A stretch of DNA of 64,000 bases, from contig JAHLKI010000025.1 in the NCBI GenBank assembly GCA_025602905.1, positions 1-64,000 of the forward strand, given 5' to 3'. The stretch is from Phlyctochytrium arcticum (lineage: Eukaryota; Chytridiomycota; Chytridiomycetes; Chytridiales; Chytridiaceae). Below, piece by piece: positions 1 through 9,427 of this stretch. The position numbers and the translations under genes were made by a program. How positions within the stretch are numbered: the stretch's first letter is position 1; each line of letters begins with the position of its first letter. The notes below the pieces were generated by a model. It had not been told where the DNA came from and made no database searches. It saw only the letters and a list, made by a program, of their open reading frames with translations.

Positions 1-960
1 CGACTGCGCAAACTAATCTGACATGTCACTTCCACTGCTGCCAGGCTACATCACAATGATTATTACCCAGGCACTCGTTTTTCCACAGGACCGACGCCTC
101 AAACCAGATCAAATTGCGCAGCTGGGACACGGGCGTCCATTTAACAGGGCGTGGCATTTAACAATTTCCCCATCGAGAGGTTTTGAAGGGGTTCGATATA
201 GCGGATTACATATATATCTTATATATAGGGTGGGGGGGACTATTGTGGTATTTTTTCCGAGTGTGAGAAAAAATGAGTGGCGGGTGCACGGGGCTGTTTT
301 TTTAGGATATATAGCAGGAAGGGAGGGAAGGAAGGTATATGTTATAAACTTTCCTTGTTTCACTTTTTTTTGTTTTCGATATACTTTGAAAACAAATCGA
401 GATGGGATAATCTTAACCCATATATATATACATTTTTATTCCATTTCCCAGAACCCTTGGGGTGATGGTGAAATCTATACCCGCCCCCCTTTTTATAATT
501 CATACTCATCCGTTTCCTTGTCCCCGTGGGGTTTTCGGTATTATATATCCATGGTCGGGAAGGTTTACGAACGTCGCTGTCGATGTGGGGTGAGAGAGAG
601 AGAGAGTCAAGATGAAGCCGTTTTTTTTAATTTGAAAGAAGCGGCATATGGGATTCACAGCCACTTGGCGGGATCTGTTGGGAAAACAGGTTGGGAAAAG
701 ATCTTGTTGTTGTTGTTGTTGTTTTTTCTTTCCCCTAATAGTTCTTTACCCTCCCTTCCTCCCTTCCTTTTCTCGAGAACACATTTCTATCACTCATCAT
801 CTTCAATTACTTTCTATATATACGAAATGGTCCAAAAAAAAGGAATCTCTCAAGGAGTGAGAATTATACAACACCGCCGTGACACTTGGCTGGGCCAAGT
901 GTGATCTGGATTTTTATCCACTTACAACAATATGAGCCGCCCCCCTCACTGTGACTGTGA
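1..960. other. AT-rich upstream region without a supportable gene
   Basis: This stretch contains TA-rich runs, T tracts, a short GA microsatellite near 594-604 and a TTG trinucleotide run near 703-722. The 293-codon open frame crossing most of it has a low-complexity translation with no domain and no family resemblance, so it is treated as chance. The last part is the promoter of the secreted-protein gene that starts at 1082. Confidence 0.6.
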
Positions 961-967
961 CGAAGAG

Positions 968-976
968 TATATAAAA
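968..976 (+). promoter_or_regulatory. TATA box of the secreted protein gene
   Basis: TATATAAAA lies 106 bp before the ATG at 1082 and is followed by a C/A-rich leader. Comparable TATA elements sit at similar distances before the paralogue at 2550-3410 and before the cysteine-rich gene near 60136, while most housekeeping genes in the window show none. Confidence 0.6.
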
Positions 977-1081
977 GACGGACCCAAGATCCTTTTCTCC
1001 CCTCCCCGTTCTTCGACAAACAAAACCTCATCACACACCCAACCCCCCAAACTACCAACAAAGAAAAAAAGAACAGCAACC

Positions 1082-1939
1082 ATGGTCAAAACCACCACCG
1101 CCCTCTCCATCCTCCTCACGGGAGCCGCCGCCGCAACAACAGCAGCCAGTGCCCAATCCACAGGCTTACCCTTCAACCCCGCCCTCCCCGAAGCCTGCCA
1201 AACCTCGCTCAAAACCAACATTGTCAATGTCGTCATGCCCTGCGGCCTCGCCTCCCTCTTCCCGCTCATGTCGGTCTCGACCCCCGATGCGTACTTGAAG
1301 GCCATTGATGGTCTCATGGCCAACAATGACTTTTTGGGCAAAATGTGTTCGGGAGAGTGTACGGCGGCCATGACGACGTTGCAGGAGAAGAGTGGGGGTG
1401 CATGTGGGACGGCTCCGCTGCTTTCTATTCCTGAATCCATGGTTCCTGGAGCGAATAGTACAGCAAAACCGGAAACGTCAGCAACGGGATTGGGATTGGC
1501 CGATGCAATCTCCACTGCTAAATTCGGACAAACGGTGCTCTGCCCCAAAACCGACGATAAAGCCAGCTACTGTCTGTCCAACCGTTGGTCAGCGTTCCGC
1601 ACCGCCTACCCCGATGTCAACAACCTCGACCTCGAAAAAGTCGTGGCCAACAATAACGTCGTCTGTGACGGGTGTGTCCTCCAAATGCACGATTTGGCCG
1701 CTGCCAATGTGGGAACGTTACGTGCTGACCTGGCCAAAGACGTCAATGAGCTTTTACCGGCTGTCAAGCAACGCTTATCCACCTGCCCACCGGAATCGTT
1801 GAAAGTGTCGGGTGCCAATGCGACGACTGCTGCAGCCACTACCCCTGCTACGGACAAGAAATCCGGTTCAGCAAAAAAGTCCGTTGTTGCGTTTGTCTCG
1901 GTTGGAGCTGTTCTTGCTTCTGCCATGATTCTCGTCTAG
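1082..1939 (+). CDS. Cysteine-rich secreted protein, probably GPI-anchored (paralogue A)
   Basis: A single-exon gene of 285 residues. It starts with a signal peptide (MVKTTTALSILLTG..., small-residue cleavage region ASAQS near residue 25) and ends with a Ser/Thr/Ala-rich stalk and a hydrophobic tail (VVAFVSVGAVLASAMILV) preceded by lysines, the layout of a GPI-anchor signal. The mature part has regularly spaced cysteines, including CSGEC and CDGC pairs. The ATG at 1082 is chosen because the signal peptide begins there, matches both paralogues, and follows a TATA box and C/A-rich leader; the open frame extends upstream only by chance. It is convergent with paralogue B (2550-3410). I do not recognise a named family or a function; cell-wall or surface display is inferred from the topology. 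Confidence 0.85.
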   Translation: MVKTTTALSILLTGAAAATTAASAQSTGLPFNPALPEACQTSLKTNIVNVVMPCGLASLFPLMSVSTPDAYLKAIDGLMANNDFLGKMCSGECTAAMTTLQEKSGGACGTAPLLSIPESMVPGANSTAKPETSATGLGLADAISTAKFGQTVLCPKTDDKASYCLSNRWSAFRTAYPDVNNLDLEKVVANNNVVCDGCVLQMHDLAAANVGTLRADLAKDVNELLPAVKQRLSTCPPESLKVSGANATTAAATTPATDKKSGSAKKSVVAFVSVGAVLASAMILV

Positions 1940-2169
1940 ATCATCCCCCTTGTAGAGTAGTAGAGCAGTGCTTTATATAAACTACACCATTCAATGCTTT
2001 CTTTGAGGTCCAATACAATTCACTTTCCTTCTTTGCTCATACGGCAACGTGACCAAGGCATATTTGGGCAGCTAGTCCAACCTCATCCATCCCCTCAAGA
2101 TCATTCGAGGTCTGTGAGTAAACGTATATGCTCCTCCCCGAGCGTAACGTATTGTTCATCGCTCCTTTG

Positions 2170-2420
2170 TCAGTTTCTGTTCCCCTCCGCTGTCGCTCGC
2201 ACTCGATTTTGCTTTTCAAAAATTATCCCCGCCCATCCATTTTTCCTTTTGGACAAAATGTCTGGGCCAAGAAAATGTCTCGCTTCGCTCGGCGTCCTCC
2301 CCTCGCTGTCGCTCGCACTCGATTTTGCATTGCAAAATCATCCGCGTCCATCCAACTTTCCTTCGGAAAGATGGATGGACCAAGAGACCTCGGCTTCGCT
2401 CGGTCAAGGGCTCGTCGCAA
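2170..2420. repeat. Degenerate direct repeat, about 116-bp spacing
   Basis: The segment CTGTCGCTCGCACTCGATTT at about 2190 recurs at about 2306, each copy followed by similar sequence (CCATCCA... then TTTCCTT...). A shorter related piece (TTCGCTCGG) recurs near 2393. It lies between the convergent paralogues A and B, so it may be transcribed in both 3' UTRs. Confidence 0.55.
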
Positions 2421-2549
2421 GTAGTAGACACAGAGAAATGATTGATTGTTTCAAGCTTACAAAAAGTACAAAAGAAAAAGAGTAGATAGAATATAGGTAC
2501 AAGAAAAAGACAGGAAGTCTTTAAGCTATGTGTAAAGAAGGGAAGAGTT

Positions 2550-3410
2550 TTAAACAAGAAGGACGGCAGCGGCAGCGGCAGCTCCAACCGAGGAAACCAA
2601 GCCAGCGGCCAGAGAGTAAGCCGAAGACTGAGCATTGGGAGACGTAGCACCGGCCGTTTTCAAAGAATCAGCGGGGCAAGTAGAGAGACGCTGTTCGACC
2701 ATGGGCAAATAAGTCTTTACGGCATTGGCAACGTCAGCGGGGAGGTTGGCGGTGGATTGCTGGGCGGCGGCCACGTCGTGCATTTTCTTGACACATCCGT
2801 CACAGACAACCTTGTCGTTGGCCAGGACCTTGGTGAGGTCGAGGGTAGAAGCGTCGGGGTAGGCAGTGCGGAAGGCGGCCCATCGGTTGGCTAGGCAAAA
2901 AGACTTGTTGTCATCGGCCTTGGGGCATACGACGGCCTGAGCAAATTTGCCCGTGTTGACGAGGTCGGCTAATCCAAGTTTGTTGGCGGCGGCGAGGATG
3001 GGGTCTGTGGCGTTGGTGGGGCCTGGGGTCATGGAGCCCGAGTTGAGACTGAGGATGGGAGCGGTGCCGCAGGCTGGTGTGGATTTCTCCGAGAGAGACG
3101 TCATGGCCTGGGTGCATTCCTGGGAGCAGAGACCCGTGAGGAATTCCTGGTTTTGCATGAGCCCGTCAATGGCCTTGAGGTAGGCATCGGCACCGCCGGT
3201 GGTGGTGAGGACGGGGAGGGCGGCAGCGAGTTTGCAGGGGCCAAAGAGGGCGAGGGCGTTTGTGGCGAGCGAGTCTGTGCATGCCTTGGGGAGGGTTTGC
3301 GAGATGGGTAAGCCCGAGAGACCGCCCGAGGGAGGAGCAGTCTGTGCGTTTGCCATTGTCAAAAAGGCAGCGACGAGCGTAGTAGTAGTTGCGATGAATG
3401 TCTTGACCAT
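2550..3410 (-). CDS. Cysteine-rich secreted protein, probably GPI-anchored (paralogue B)
   Basis: A single-exon gene of 286 residues with the same architecture as paralogue A: an N-terminal signal peptide ending near ANAQT, conserved cysteines (SQEC, PACGTAPIL, CDGC, STCP), an ANRW(A/S)AFRTAYPD block shared with A, and a hydrophobic Ala-rich C-terminal tail typical of a GPI signal. A TATA element (TTATAAAAGG on the minus strand, about 3499-3508) lies roughly 90 bp before the ATG. It is convergent with A and in tandem with the truncated copy at 5994-6797. Function unknown; an extracellular, wall-anchored location is inferred. Confidence 0.85.
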   Translation of the reverse strand: MVKTFIATTTTLVAAFLTMANAQTAPPSGGLSGLPISQTLPKACTDSLATNALALFGPCKLAAALPVLTTTGGADAYLKAIDGLMQNQEFLTGLCSQECTQAMTSLSEKSTPACGTAPILSLNSGSMTPGPTNATDPILAAANKLGLADLVNTGKFAQAVVCPKADDNKSFCLANRWAAFRTAYPDASTLDLTKVLANDKVVCDGCVKKMHDVAAAQQSTANLPADVANAVKTYLPMVEQRLSTCPADSLKTAGATSPNAQSSAYSLAAGLVSSVGAAAAAAVLLV

Positions 3411-3860
3411 ATTTGCTTAAAGTGTTTGTTGTTGGGTTGAGTGTTTGTTCGGGTGAAGGTATAGGTTGCTAAAGGAAGGAAGGAATGCCCCGTCCCCCCT
3501 TTTATAAGGCTGAACTGCCGCTGACTGACTGTCTGTCTGTCTGACGTCGCCCTTCTCTTTCCCCAAAAAAGTCGTCGCAGTTTCCCGAACGCGTTCTTCT
3601 ACGCGCCGTCCGGATGCTTCGGACGCGCACAGGAAAAGCGGCACCCCGCCCCGCACCAGCACAGCCACGCCGCCGGCGTCTCTATCCATTACAGCGAGCG
3701 GCTCATCCATGCAAGCAAGCAACTGCAGCTGAAGCGTGCACGGCTCTCGAACGGCGCGGGATCAGTGACGTCGCGTGAAGAAAACAAAAGGCGATCGACA
3801 AAACCCCGATCCATCCCGCCACACATTCATCACTCGCTCTTATGACATTCTAATCAAGCT
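3411..3860. other. Intergenic region with a promoter and simple repeat
   Basis: It contains the leader and TATA box of paralogue B and a CTGA/CTGT microsatellite near 3516-3543. No convincing coding sequence is seen. Confidence 0.5.
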
Positions 3861-4202
3861 TTATTCCGATACATCAAACACACACTTGTAACACTCTCCC
3901 TCCCCTTGAACTACGATAACTCGAGCATCCCTCACAGGCCCATGCACTCCCTCAAACGGGGCTATTACCCTACACACTCTCACTCCCTCCCGTTCTATGC
4001 TAAACTCTTGGATCGCCGCGACAGATGTCCAACTGCCTTCGTCTTGTTCGAGTGAGGAAAAGTAGTGTGATTGGTTGGGGGGGAGGGTGACTTGGATCAG
4101 TGTAAGGGCTTGGTTCTTGTTGAGGTAGACCGCGGTTATTTCTAGGATGTAGATTGTGCTGTTATGTATCGTGCACGAGTAGACGTGTCGCGGTGGGAGC
4201 AT
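3861..4202 (-). CDS. Hypothetical small protein (uncertain)
   Basis: An open frame whose first in-frame ATG is at 4202 gives about 113 residues. The frame is open a little further upstream without an ATG, so a 5' exon is possible. The translation looks protein-like, with alternating hydrophobic strands and normal composition, but contains no motif I recognise. It is transcribed away from the CIMIP1-like gene starting at 4487. It could be a chance frame. Confidence 0.35.
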   Translation of the reverse strand: MLPPRHVYSCTIHNSTIYILEITAVYLNKNQALTLIQVTLPPNQSHYFSSLEQDEGSWTSVAAIQEFSIEREGVRVCRVIAPFEGVHGPVRDARVIVVQGEGECYKCVFDVSE

Positions 4203-4486
4203 ATTTTCAGAGTGAGCTCGAGCCAGAGTGAGAGCGAGGCAATTCTTAAATTTTTCAGGTAGGAAAAATTGGATGGGCAAGGAGGTTTGGTGTCCAGTAG
4301 TAAGTAAGAAAGAGTATGACAGAGAGAGAGGATAAGGAAAGAGGATCGGAGAATTATTAAGCTTAATCTAAAAACAGATACATCAAAGCAAAACAAAACT
4401 TTGTTTATGAGGATCATCCCCCTTTCAGATTTTTAGTTTGTTTCGTATCTAGACCATTTGACATACCTCCCCCACACACAAAAACT

Positions 4487-5198
4487 ATGGCAGCAGCAGC
4501 AGCAGCAGCCGCATCCCAAAAAGGCGTACCCACCCGCGTCAAAAACCAGGTTCACGATGATGCCATATGGTGAGTGGGTTTCCTCTGGGTTCTTTCAGAA
4601 ATCGGAACATTGATTTTTTTTTGTTAAAAGGCGACAAACGATCCATTACGAGTTATCGACCGCGTCGGGGTGGGAAGGCCAATGGGGCTTCATGCGGGAT
4701 TTATATGCGTTAGATTCTGTCCCAGGGAAACAGGTAAAAGCTATTCTCACACACGGGTATTCACAAAAACACATAAACTCATATTGATCAATTTGGCTAA
4801 AGACCCGACTACCTCCCCTATCATCCACCCCACAAAAACAAACAAAACCAACCGGCCCACCAGGCCCCTACATCTCCGGCCTCCCCTCTCTCCGGCCCCC
4901 CGGCCTAACCACCTCTCCTTCGTCATTCACCTCCGACCTCCTCGCCATCCACGACATCCCCCGGATCATCCGCACCCGCTACCCCCACCAAAAATACACC
5001 TTCCCGGCTACAACGCAGATGGAAGTGGGCTGGGGGTGGGGTGCCCCGAAAGTTGTCGTCGGGGAAGCTACGGCGGAAGATGTGGGTGGAGGCATGACGG
5101 ATCGTGGGATGAGAACGTTGGAAGAATTTGGACGGTTTGCGAGAGGGCAGAGGGATGTACTCAAGTGGTGGGGTGGGTCTAGAGAGTCTTTGCCGTGA
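4487..5198 (+). CDS. CIMIP1 / C20orf85-like ciliary microtubule inner protein (probable)
   Basis: Three exons fit consensus splice sites: 4487-4569, 4631-4733 and 4803-5198, giving 193 residues. After a poly-Ala N terminus the protein reads HDDAIWRQTIHYE, then WEGQWGFM, and later IIRTRYPHQKYTFPATTQ followed by GWGWG. The order of D-x-IW, W-x2-QWGFM, YP...(P)x-TT-Q and GW resembles the small C20orf85/LLC1 family of ciliary proteins. If right, it would sit in the lumen of axonemal microtubules of the zoospore flagellum. The two introns (61 and 69 nt) have GT-AG ends and restore a single frame. Family assignment is from memory of the motif order and is moderate. Confidence 0.55.
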
Positions 5199-5993
5199 TG
5201 GTTCTTCTTGTATACATGTCTTGAAGCCACCCAAAAATAGAGTTCAGTTCGCGTGAGAAAAAAAAAAAAAACACAATGCAGTCATTTCTCTAAAAGGAAA
5301 AAAAAAATGTATATCCATGTCCATTGGGTTCATGTTGAGGTCATGGAAACGGTAAACTCGCTCGATTTTTTGCTATATATACAATCAGTCCTGTTATAGA
5401 TATGCGGATGGGTTGTGAGGATTGGCAACGGTTATGTGTATTGGTAAAAACCGTTAAATCACGAAAAGGGGAGTGTGCGGTCTCCCTCAACATATATATA
5501 TACTAGTACAAACTGTCAAGACTCATCTCCACACAAAGACTGTCAAGACTAATTACAGAGATGTGGGACTTTGCTTGTTATCATAACAATTTTTTTTCAA
5601 TGTTGGTCCTATATATATATATATATCGTCTATGTATATATATATACTCAATGTTGAGAACGCTAATCACATCCTAAACTCCAAAACCCATCTACCTACA
5701 CACACCGCCATCATTTCCACCCATATCGTTGATCAACTATTCTGGATCCCACACTCTTTTGAAGTATCCTACCCCCACTGATCTTTTCCCACGCATAAAT
5801 GACTGCGCGGAAAGGAATATATCTACATGTAAAACTGATGAGCTTACATTTTAGAAATCATGTGTCAAAAGTGATTGGTTTTCGCTTTCGTAAAAATCGT
5901 GTTGTTGGGTGTTTTGTTCCAGGAGATATGCCCAGTAGTCCTCCGGCGGGCGGGGGGGGGGGGCAACTAAACTTTTTGTGGGTGTCTTGCAAA
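5199..5993. other. AT-rich intergenic region with TA microsatellites
   Basis: It holds TA runs near 5492-5503, 5610-5627 and 5635-5644, A tracts near 5257-5275 and a 14-base G run near 5949. An open frame starting near 5799 continues into the antisense of the truncated gene at 5994 and is considered spurious. Confidence 0.5.
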
Positions 5994-6797
5994 CTACGTC
6001 CGACAAAAATCGATCCCTGGGGTTCCTCCGACCTTGTCGCTGACGACGACTTTAGTGAGATCCAGGTCAGGGTATGCAGCGCGAAAGGCCGCCCACCGGA
6101 TAGGCAAACAGAATGTATTGTCATCCGTCTTGGCGCATGCGACGGTCTGAGCGGATTTGACCGTGTTGACTAAATCGGCTAATCCGAGGGTGTTGGCGGC
6201 GGCGAGGAGGGCGGCGAGGATGTCGGTGGTGGGGTTTGGTGGGGGACTGGAACCCTTCAACTTGAGACTGAGGATGGGAGCCGTGCCGCACGCTGGACTT
6301 GATGTCTCTGAAAATGTCGTCATGGCCCGAGTACATTCCTGGGAGCAAAGTCCGGTGAGGAATTTGGGGTCCTGCAATAAAGCGTCAATGGCCTTGATGT
6401 AGGCGTCGGCGCTTCCCGCCATGCATGTGAGGACGGAGAGAGCGGTGGTAAGGGAGCAGGGGCCAAAGAGGGCGAGGGCGTTTGTGGCGAGTGAGTCTGT
6501 GCATGCCTTGGGGAGAGTGGATGAGAGGGAGAAAGCGAGACTGCCTGAGGGAGGTGGGGTTTGGGCGGTGGTAGGTACGGCCGTCAAGGCTGCGACGAGC
6601 GTACTTGCGGCGGTAATGGATGTCTTGACCATGGTTGCTTTACTTTTCGGTGATGTTTGATGAGTGAAGTGTGTGTTGGGGAGAGTGGACGAGAGGGCGA
6701 GAGCGAGACTGCCTGAGGGAGGTGGGGTTTGGGCGTTTGCCATCAAGGCTGCTGCGACGAGCGTACTTGCGACGGTAATGGATGTCTTCTTGACCAT
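5994..6797 (-). pseudogene. Truncated cysteine-rich secreted paralogue C with duplicated 5' end
   Basis: The open frame (267 residues) aligns with paralogues A and B but stops after the TKVVVSDKV segment, so the CDGC motif, the later cysteines and the GPI tail are missing; the last residues come from unrelated sequence. The start is duplicated: a 165-bp (55-codon) tandem repeat places one signal peptide (ATG at 6797) in front of a second complete one (ATG at 6632), and the linker between them is translated 5' leader. The second ATG is the original start. A product could be made but would lack half of the cysteine framework and any anchor, so it is called a decaying copy. Confidence 0.75.
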
Positions 6798-8329
6798 GGT
6801 TTCGTGTTAGTTGTTGTTTGATGAGTGAAGTGTGTATGTAGTAGGTACTGGCTAAAGGGAGGGAGAGAGAGACCCCACGCCCTACTTATTTACCCTTTCT
6901 TTCCTTTTTGCACCGCCGCTTGCGAATGCATTTCGCTAGCAATTTCAAAATCAACGAAGTTCTGTTCGAGTGCCAATTCAGCGAGAGCACATAACGAGTT
7001 GTTTTGAGTTGAATAACAGGTTATAATAATGCCAATTCGGCGGTCTAAACAATTCATCATTGCCTAAAAGTCCATTACAATTCCTGTCTGGACGACCCCA
7101 AACGGAGCTTGCGGGGAGCCGCCGGCAGGCAAAAGGGGGTGTGCGGGCCGCTCAAATCGTGATAAAGGACTTGGTCAGCAAGAAGAAGATTGTGGTTGTT
7201 CAAGAAGTTGAAGTTTGCAAGAGTTGGAAGCAAGTTGCCAATCGGAGTTTTGACGTGCTTCAAGAGGCACAGTTTCCGAGTCTCAACCGTCTCAAATTCA
7301 GGAATCTTGGGCGCAGGAAAACACATTGCAATTTGCATCTTGATATGGCAGTTGGTGAGTGATGGAAGGCCGGGCGGTATCAATGGTGGGGATGGCCTGG
7401 ACGTGGGGGGGGTCGGGGGGGGGGGGGGGGGGGGACAGCGGTGATTTTGAAGACGGGCCCGATGGAATTAGTGGTGGGAATAGCCAAGGGAGCTAGGGAG
7501 TGGGTAGTGCGTGGGGAGGAGTGATGGGAGACCGGGCGGTACCAGGGTCAAAGACGAGATGCTTGACTTTTTGCCAGGGGACCTCACGGACATTGCGCAG
7601 TACCTCAGTGTGAATTCTGGGTGTGGATTCCAGTTGGGTTTTTGAGCTGGGTCAAGGACAATTGGTCTGGGCAAAAAGTTCCCATAGACTCCACCACCTG
7701 ACTATGGAAGGTCTCGGAAATCATTGAAGCAAAGATTACTTTTGTAAAACTTATAGTTTTGTCCTCACTCTGTGATGTCTATAACGCAGAGTTTACTCGC
7801 GTGGATACCCTCGTCTGCATATATCGACGCGGGGGGTCGTTTTTGCAGCGGCCCGCCTGCTCTCTCTCTCTCTCTCGCGGCAACAAAAAATAATGGGACC
7901 AGTCTACCACATTGATGCCACACTGTTCTGGGGCTCGCCCACGACTTCACTCCTATAGACGCTCTGAGTACCCCGACAACTTTTGAGTTATGTTTGGAGA
8001 AAACAGCGTTCGTTTCGAACAAACACCGCCTGATTTGTTGAGTCGTGCGTGATGGGGGGGACTTTTGTTCAAAAACGCCATCTCTTCTCATCCTGCTGTT
8101 TGAGTCGTCGAACAATCTTTCATGTCCTCGCCGGGCACTCCTCCCCCCGGGCATCGCCCCCACTGACTCCAGATCCGCGCAGCAATCGCGCAGCAATCGC
8201 GCAGTAGGTCCCCCAAAAAAGGGTTAATGGCAAAAGCCTCCGATCAGCAAGGAAGCAAGCGAGAGTTTTCTCAAAACCAAGAATCCGGCCAAACCCTCAA
8301 AAGAGCTCAAAAGACTCTAGATCCAAGAT
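6798..8329. other. Long region without a supportable gene
   Basis: It contains the promoter of the truncated copy, a G run of about 20 near 7415-7434, a (CT)n run near 7860-7876 and three near-copies of an 11-bp unit (GCGCAGCAATC) near 8175-8203. Open frames on both strands around 7060-7383 and 7765-8196 have no recognisable domain. Two segments read on the minus strand as PPGLPSL (near 7370 and 7540), hinting at a degenerate repeat, but not enough to call a pseudogene. Confidence 0.4.
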
Positions 8330-9361
8330 ATGCTTCGACCCCAGTTTGCGCGAATAAAACTTACACCCATACGGCGATGCCTGCATGCCAGCCGACCCGC
8401 TCTGGAAGATGCGCCAACCGCTGCTGCTGCTGCCAGTAGTGAAGCAAAGATTTACACTGACCGAGAAATGGCGGTGAACCGGGCTGTTGCGTGGTTTAAA
8501 TCGTCAGAGGCGGAAAAGTACAGGAAGGCTTCTAGGGCTACATTTGTGGGGGATGGTGATCGGGTAAGAAGAAGAGAGAGAAATGTTAGTTCTCAAGATG
8601 TATATACTGAACTGTTATTTTGTTTATGTTTTTTAGCCATTCCCAATGAACCCCCTCTTCCGCCCTAAAGCGCCCATCGACAACGACACCCGCAACGAAA
8701 TTTTCAAACTCTACCAGCAAGACCCCAAAACCTGGACTCCCCGCCGTCTCGGCGACCATTTCGGACTATCCATTGTCCGCGTTCAAGCCATCCTCCGTCT
8801 ACGAGCCGTCGCCTCCAAATGGGAATCCGAAGGCAAAGAATTGGAAGAGGGGTATCGCCAAGGCATGGAAACCATGCTCGGAGCGCAAAAAATCAAACCG
8901 GATGCCAACTTGGTTCCGCGAGAACCGTTGCGGTTTACGACCGCACGACGACTCCAGCCCTTTTTCCGAATGATGAATGAGGAAGAGGCGTTTACGGCCG
9001 AGGATGCGGCTGCATTGATGCAATTGGAACCGTACCAAAACCTTCAGCGGAAATTGGATCTGGCGGCTAACCGGGCGTTCAGTATGACTCCGCCTAAACA
9101 AGACAAGGACCACGCCGCACCAACAGTCAAGAAGGATGAAGGGCAAAAGAGTCGGTTCAAGTTTATGGTCGTGGATACAAGTAACCCAAGGGTAAGCTTT
9201 ACACATGGTACCTTCTCTTCTTGCTTCTGGAAAGAATTAACATGTCCCCCCTTTAACAGAGAAAGGAGCTGACGATCCGTGAACGGAACGGGGATATCCG
9301 ATCCGCCACCGTAGAAGAAAAATTCCAGCGCAAAAACGCCAAACCCACATTCATCATGTAG
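8330..9361 (+). CDS. bot1: Mitochondrial small ribosomal subunit protein mS45 (Bot1/MRPS35 type)
   Basis: Three exons (8330-8563, 8637-9191, 9260-9361) encode 296 residues. The first 25 residues (basic, with RRCLHASRP) look like a mitochondrial targeting peptide. After the first intron comes PMNPLFRPK, DP(K)TWTPRRL and a helix resembling a small helix-turn-helix (FGLSIVRVQAILRL), then RRLQPFF. This order matches the fungal 'eukaryotic mitochondrial regulator' family, which is mitoribosomal protein mS45 (S. pombe Bot1, S. cerevisiae Mrps35). It is needed for mitochondrial translation. Its stop codon lies 67 bp from the convergent Tat-SF1 gene. Confidence 0.8.
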
Positions 9362-9427
9362 AAAAAAAACCCCTTTCCCCATCTATTTACAAATATCCTA
9401 AATACACTTCTTTGCCAAAACAACATT

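Noticed and set aside
23..904. 293-codon open frame on the plus strand
   Set aside because: Low-complexity, Tyr/Phe/Ile-rich translation of TA-rich DNA with no domain; sits just before a TATA-driven gene.
5799..6173. Plus-strand frame of 124 codons
   Set aside because: Overlaps the 3' part of the truncated secreted-protein copy on the other strand and has no motif.
7060..7383. Overlapping frames of about 100 codons on both strands
   Set aside because: No recognisable family; PPGLPSL-like echoes are too few to claim a leucine-rich repeat gene.
7765..8196. 143-codon minus-strand frame
   Set aside because: Overlaps simple repeats (CT run and 11-bp units) and has no domain or clear start.
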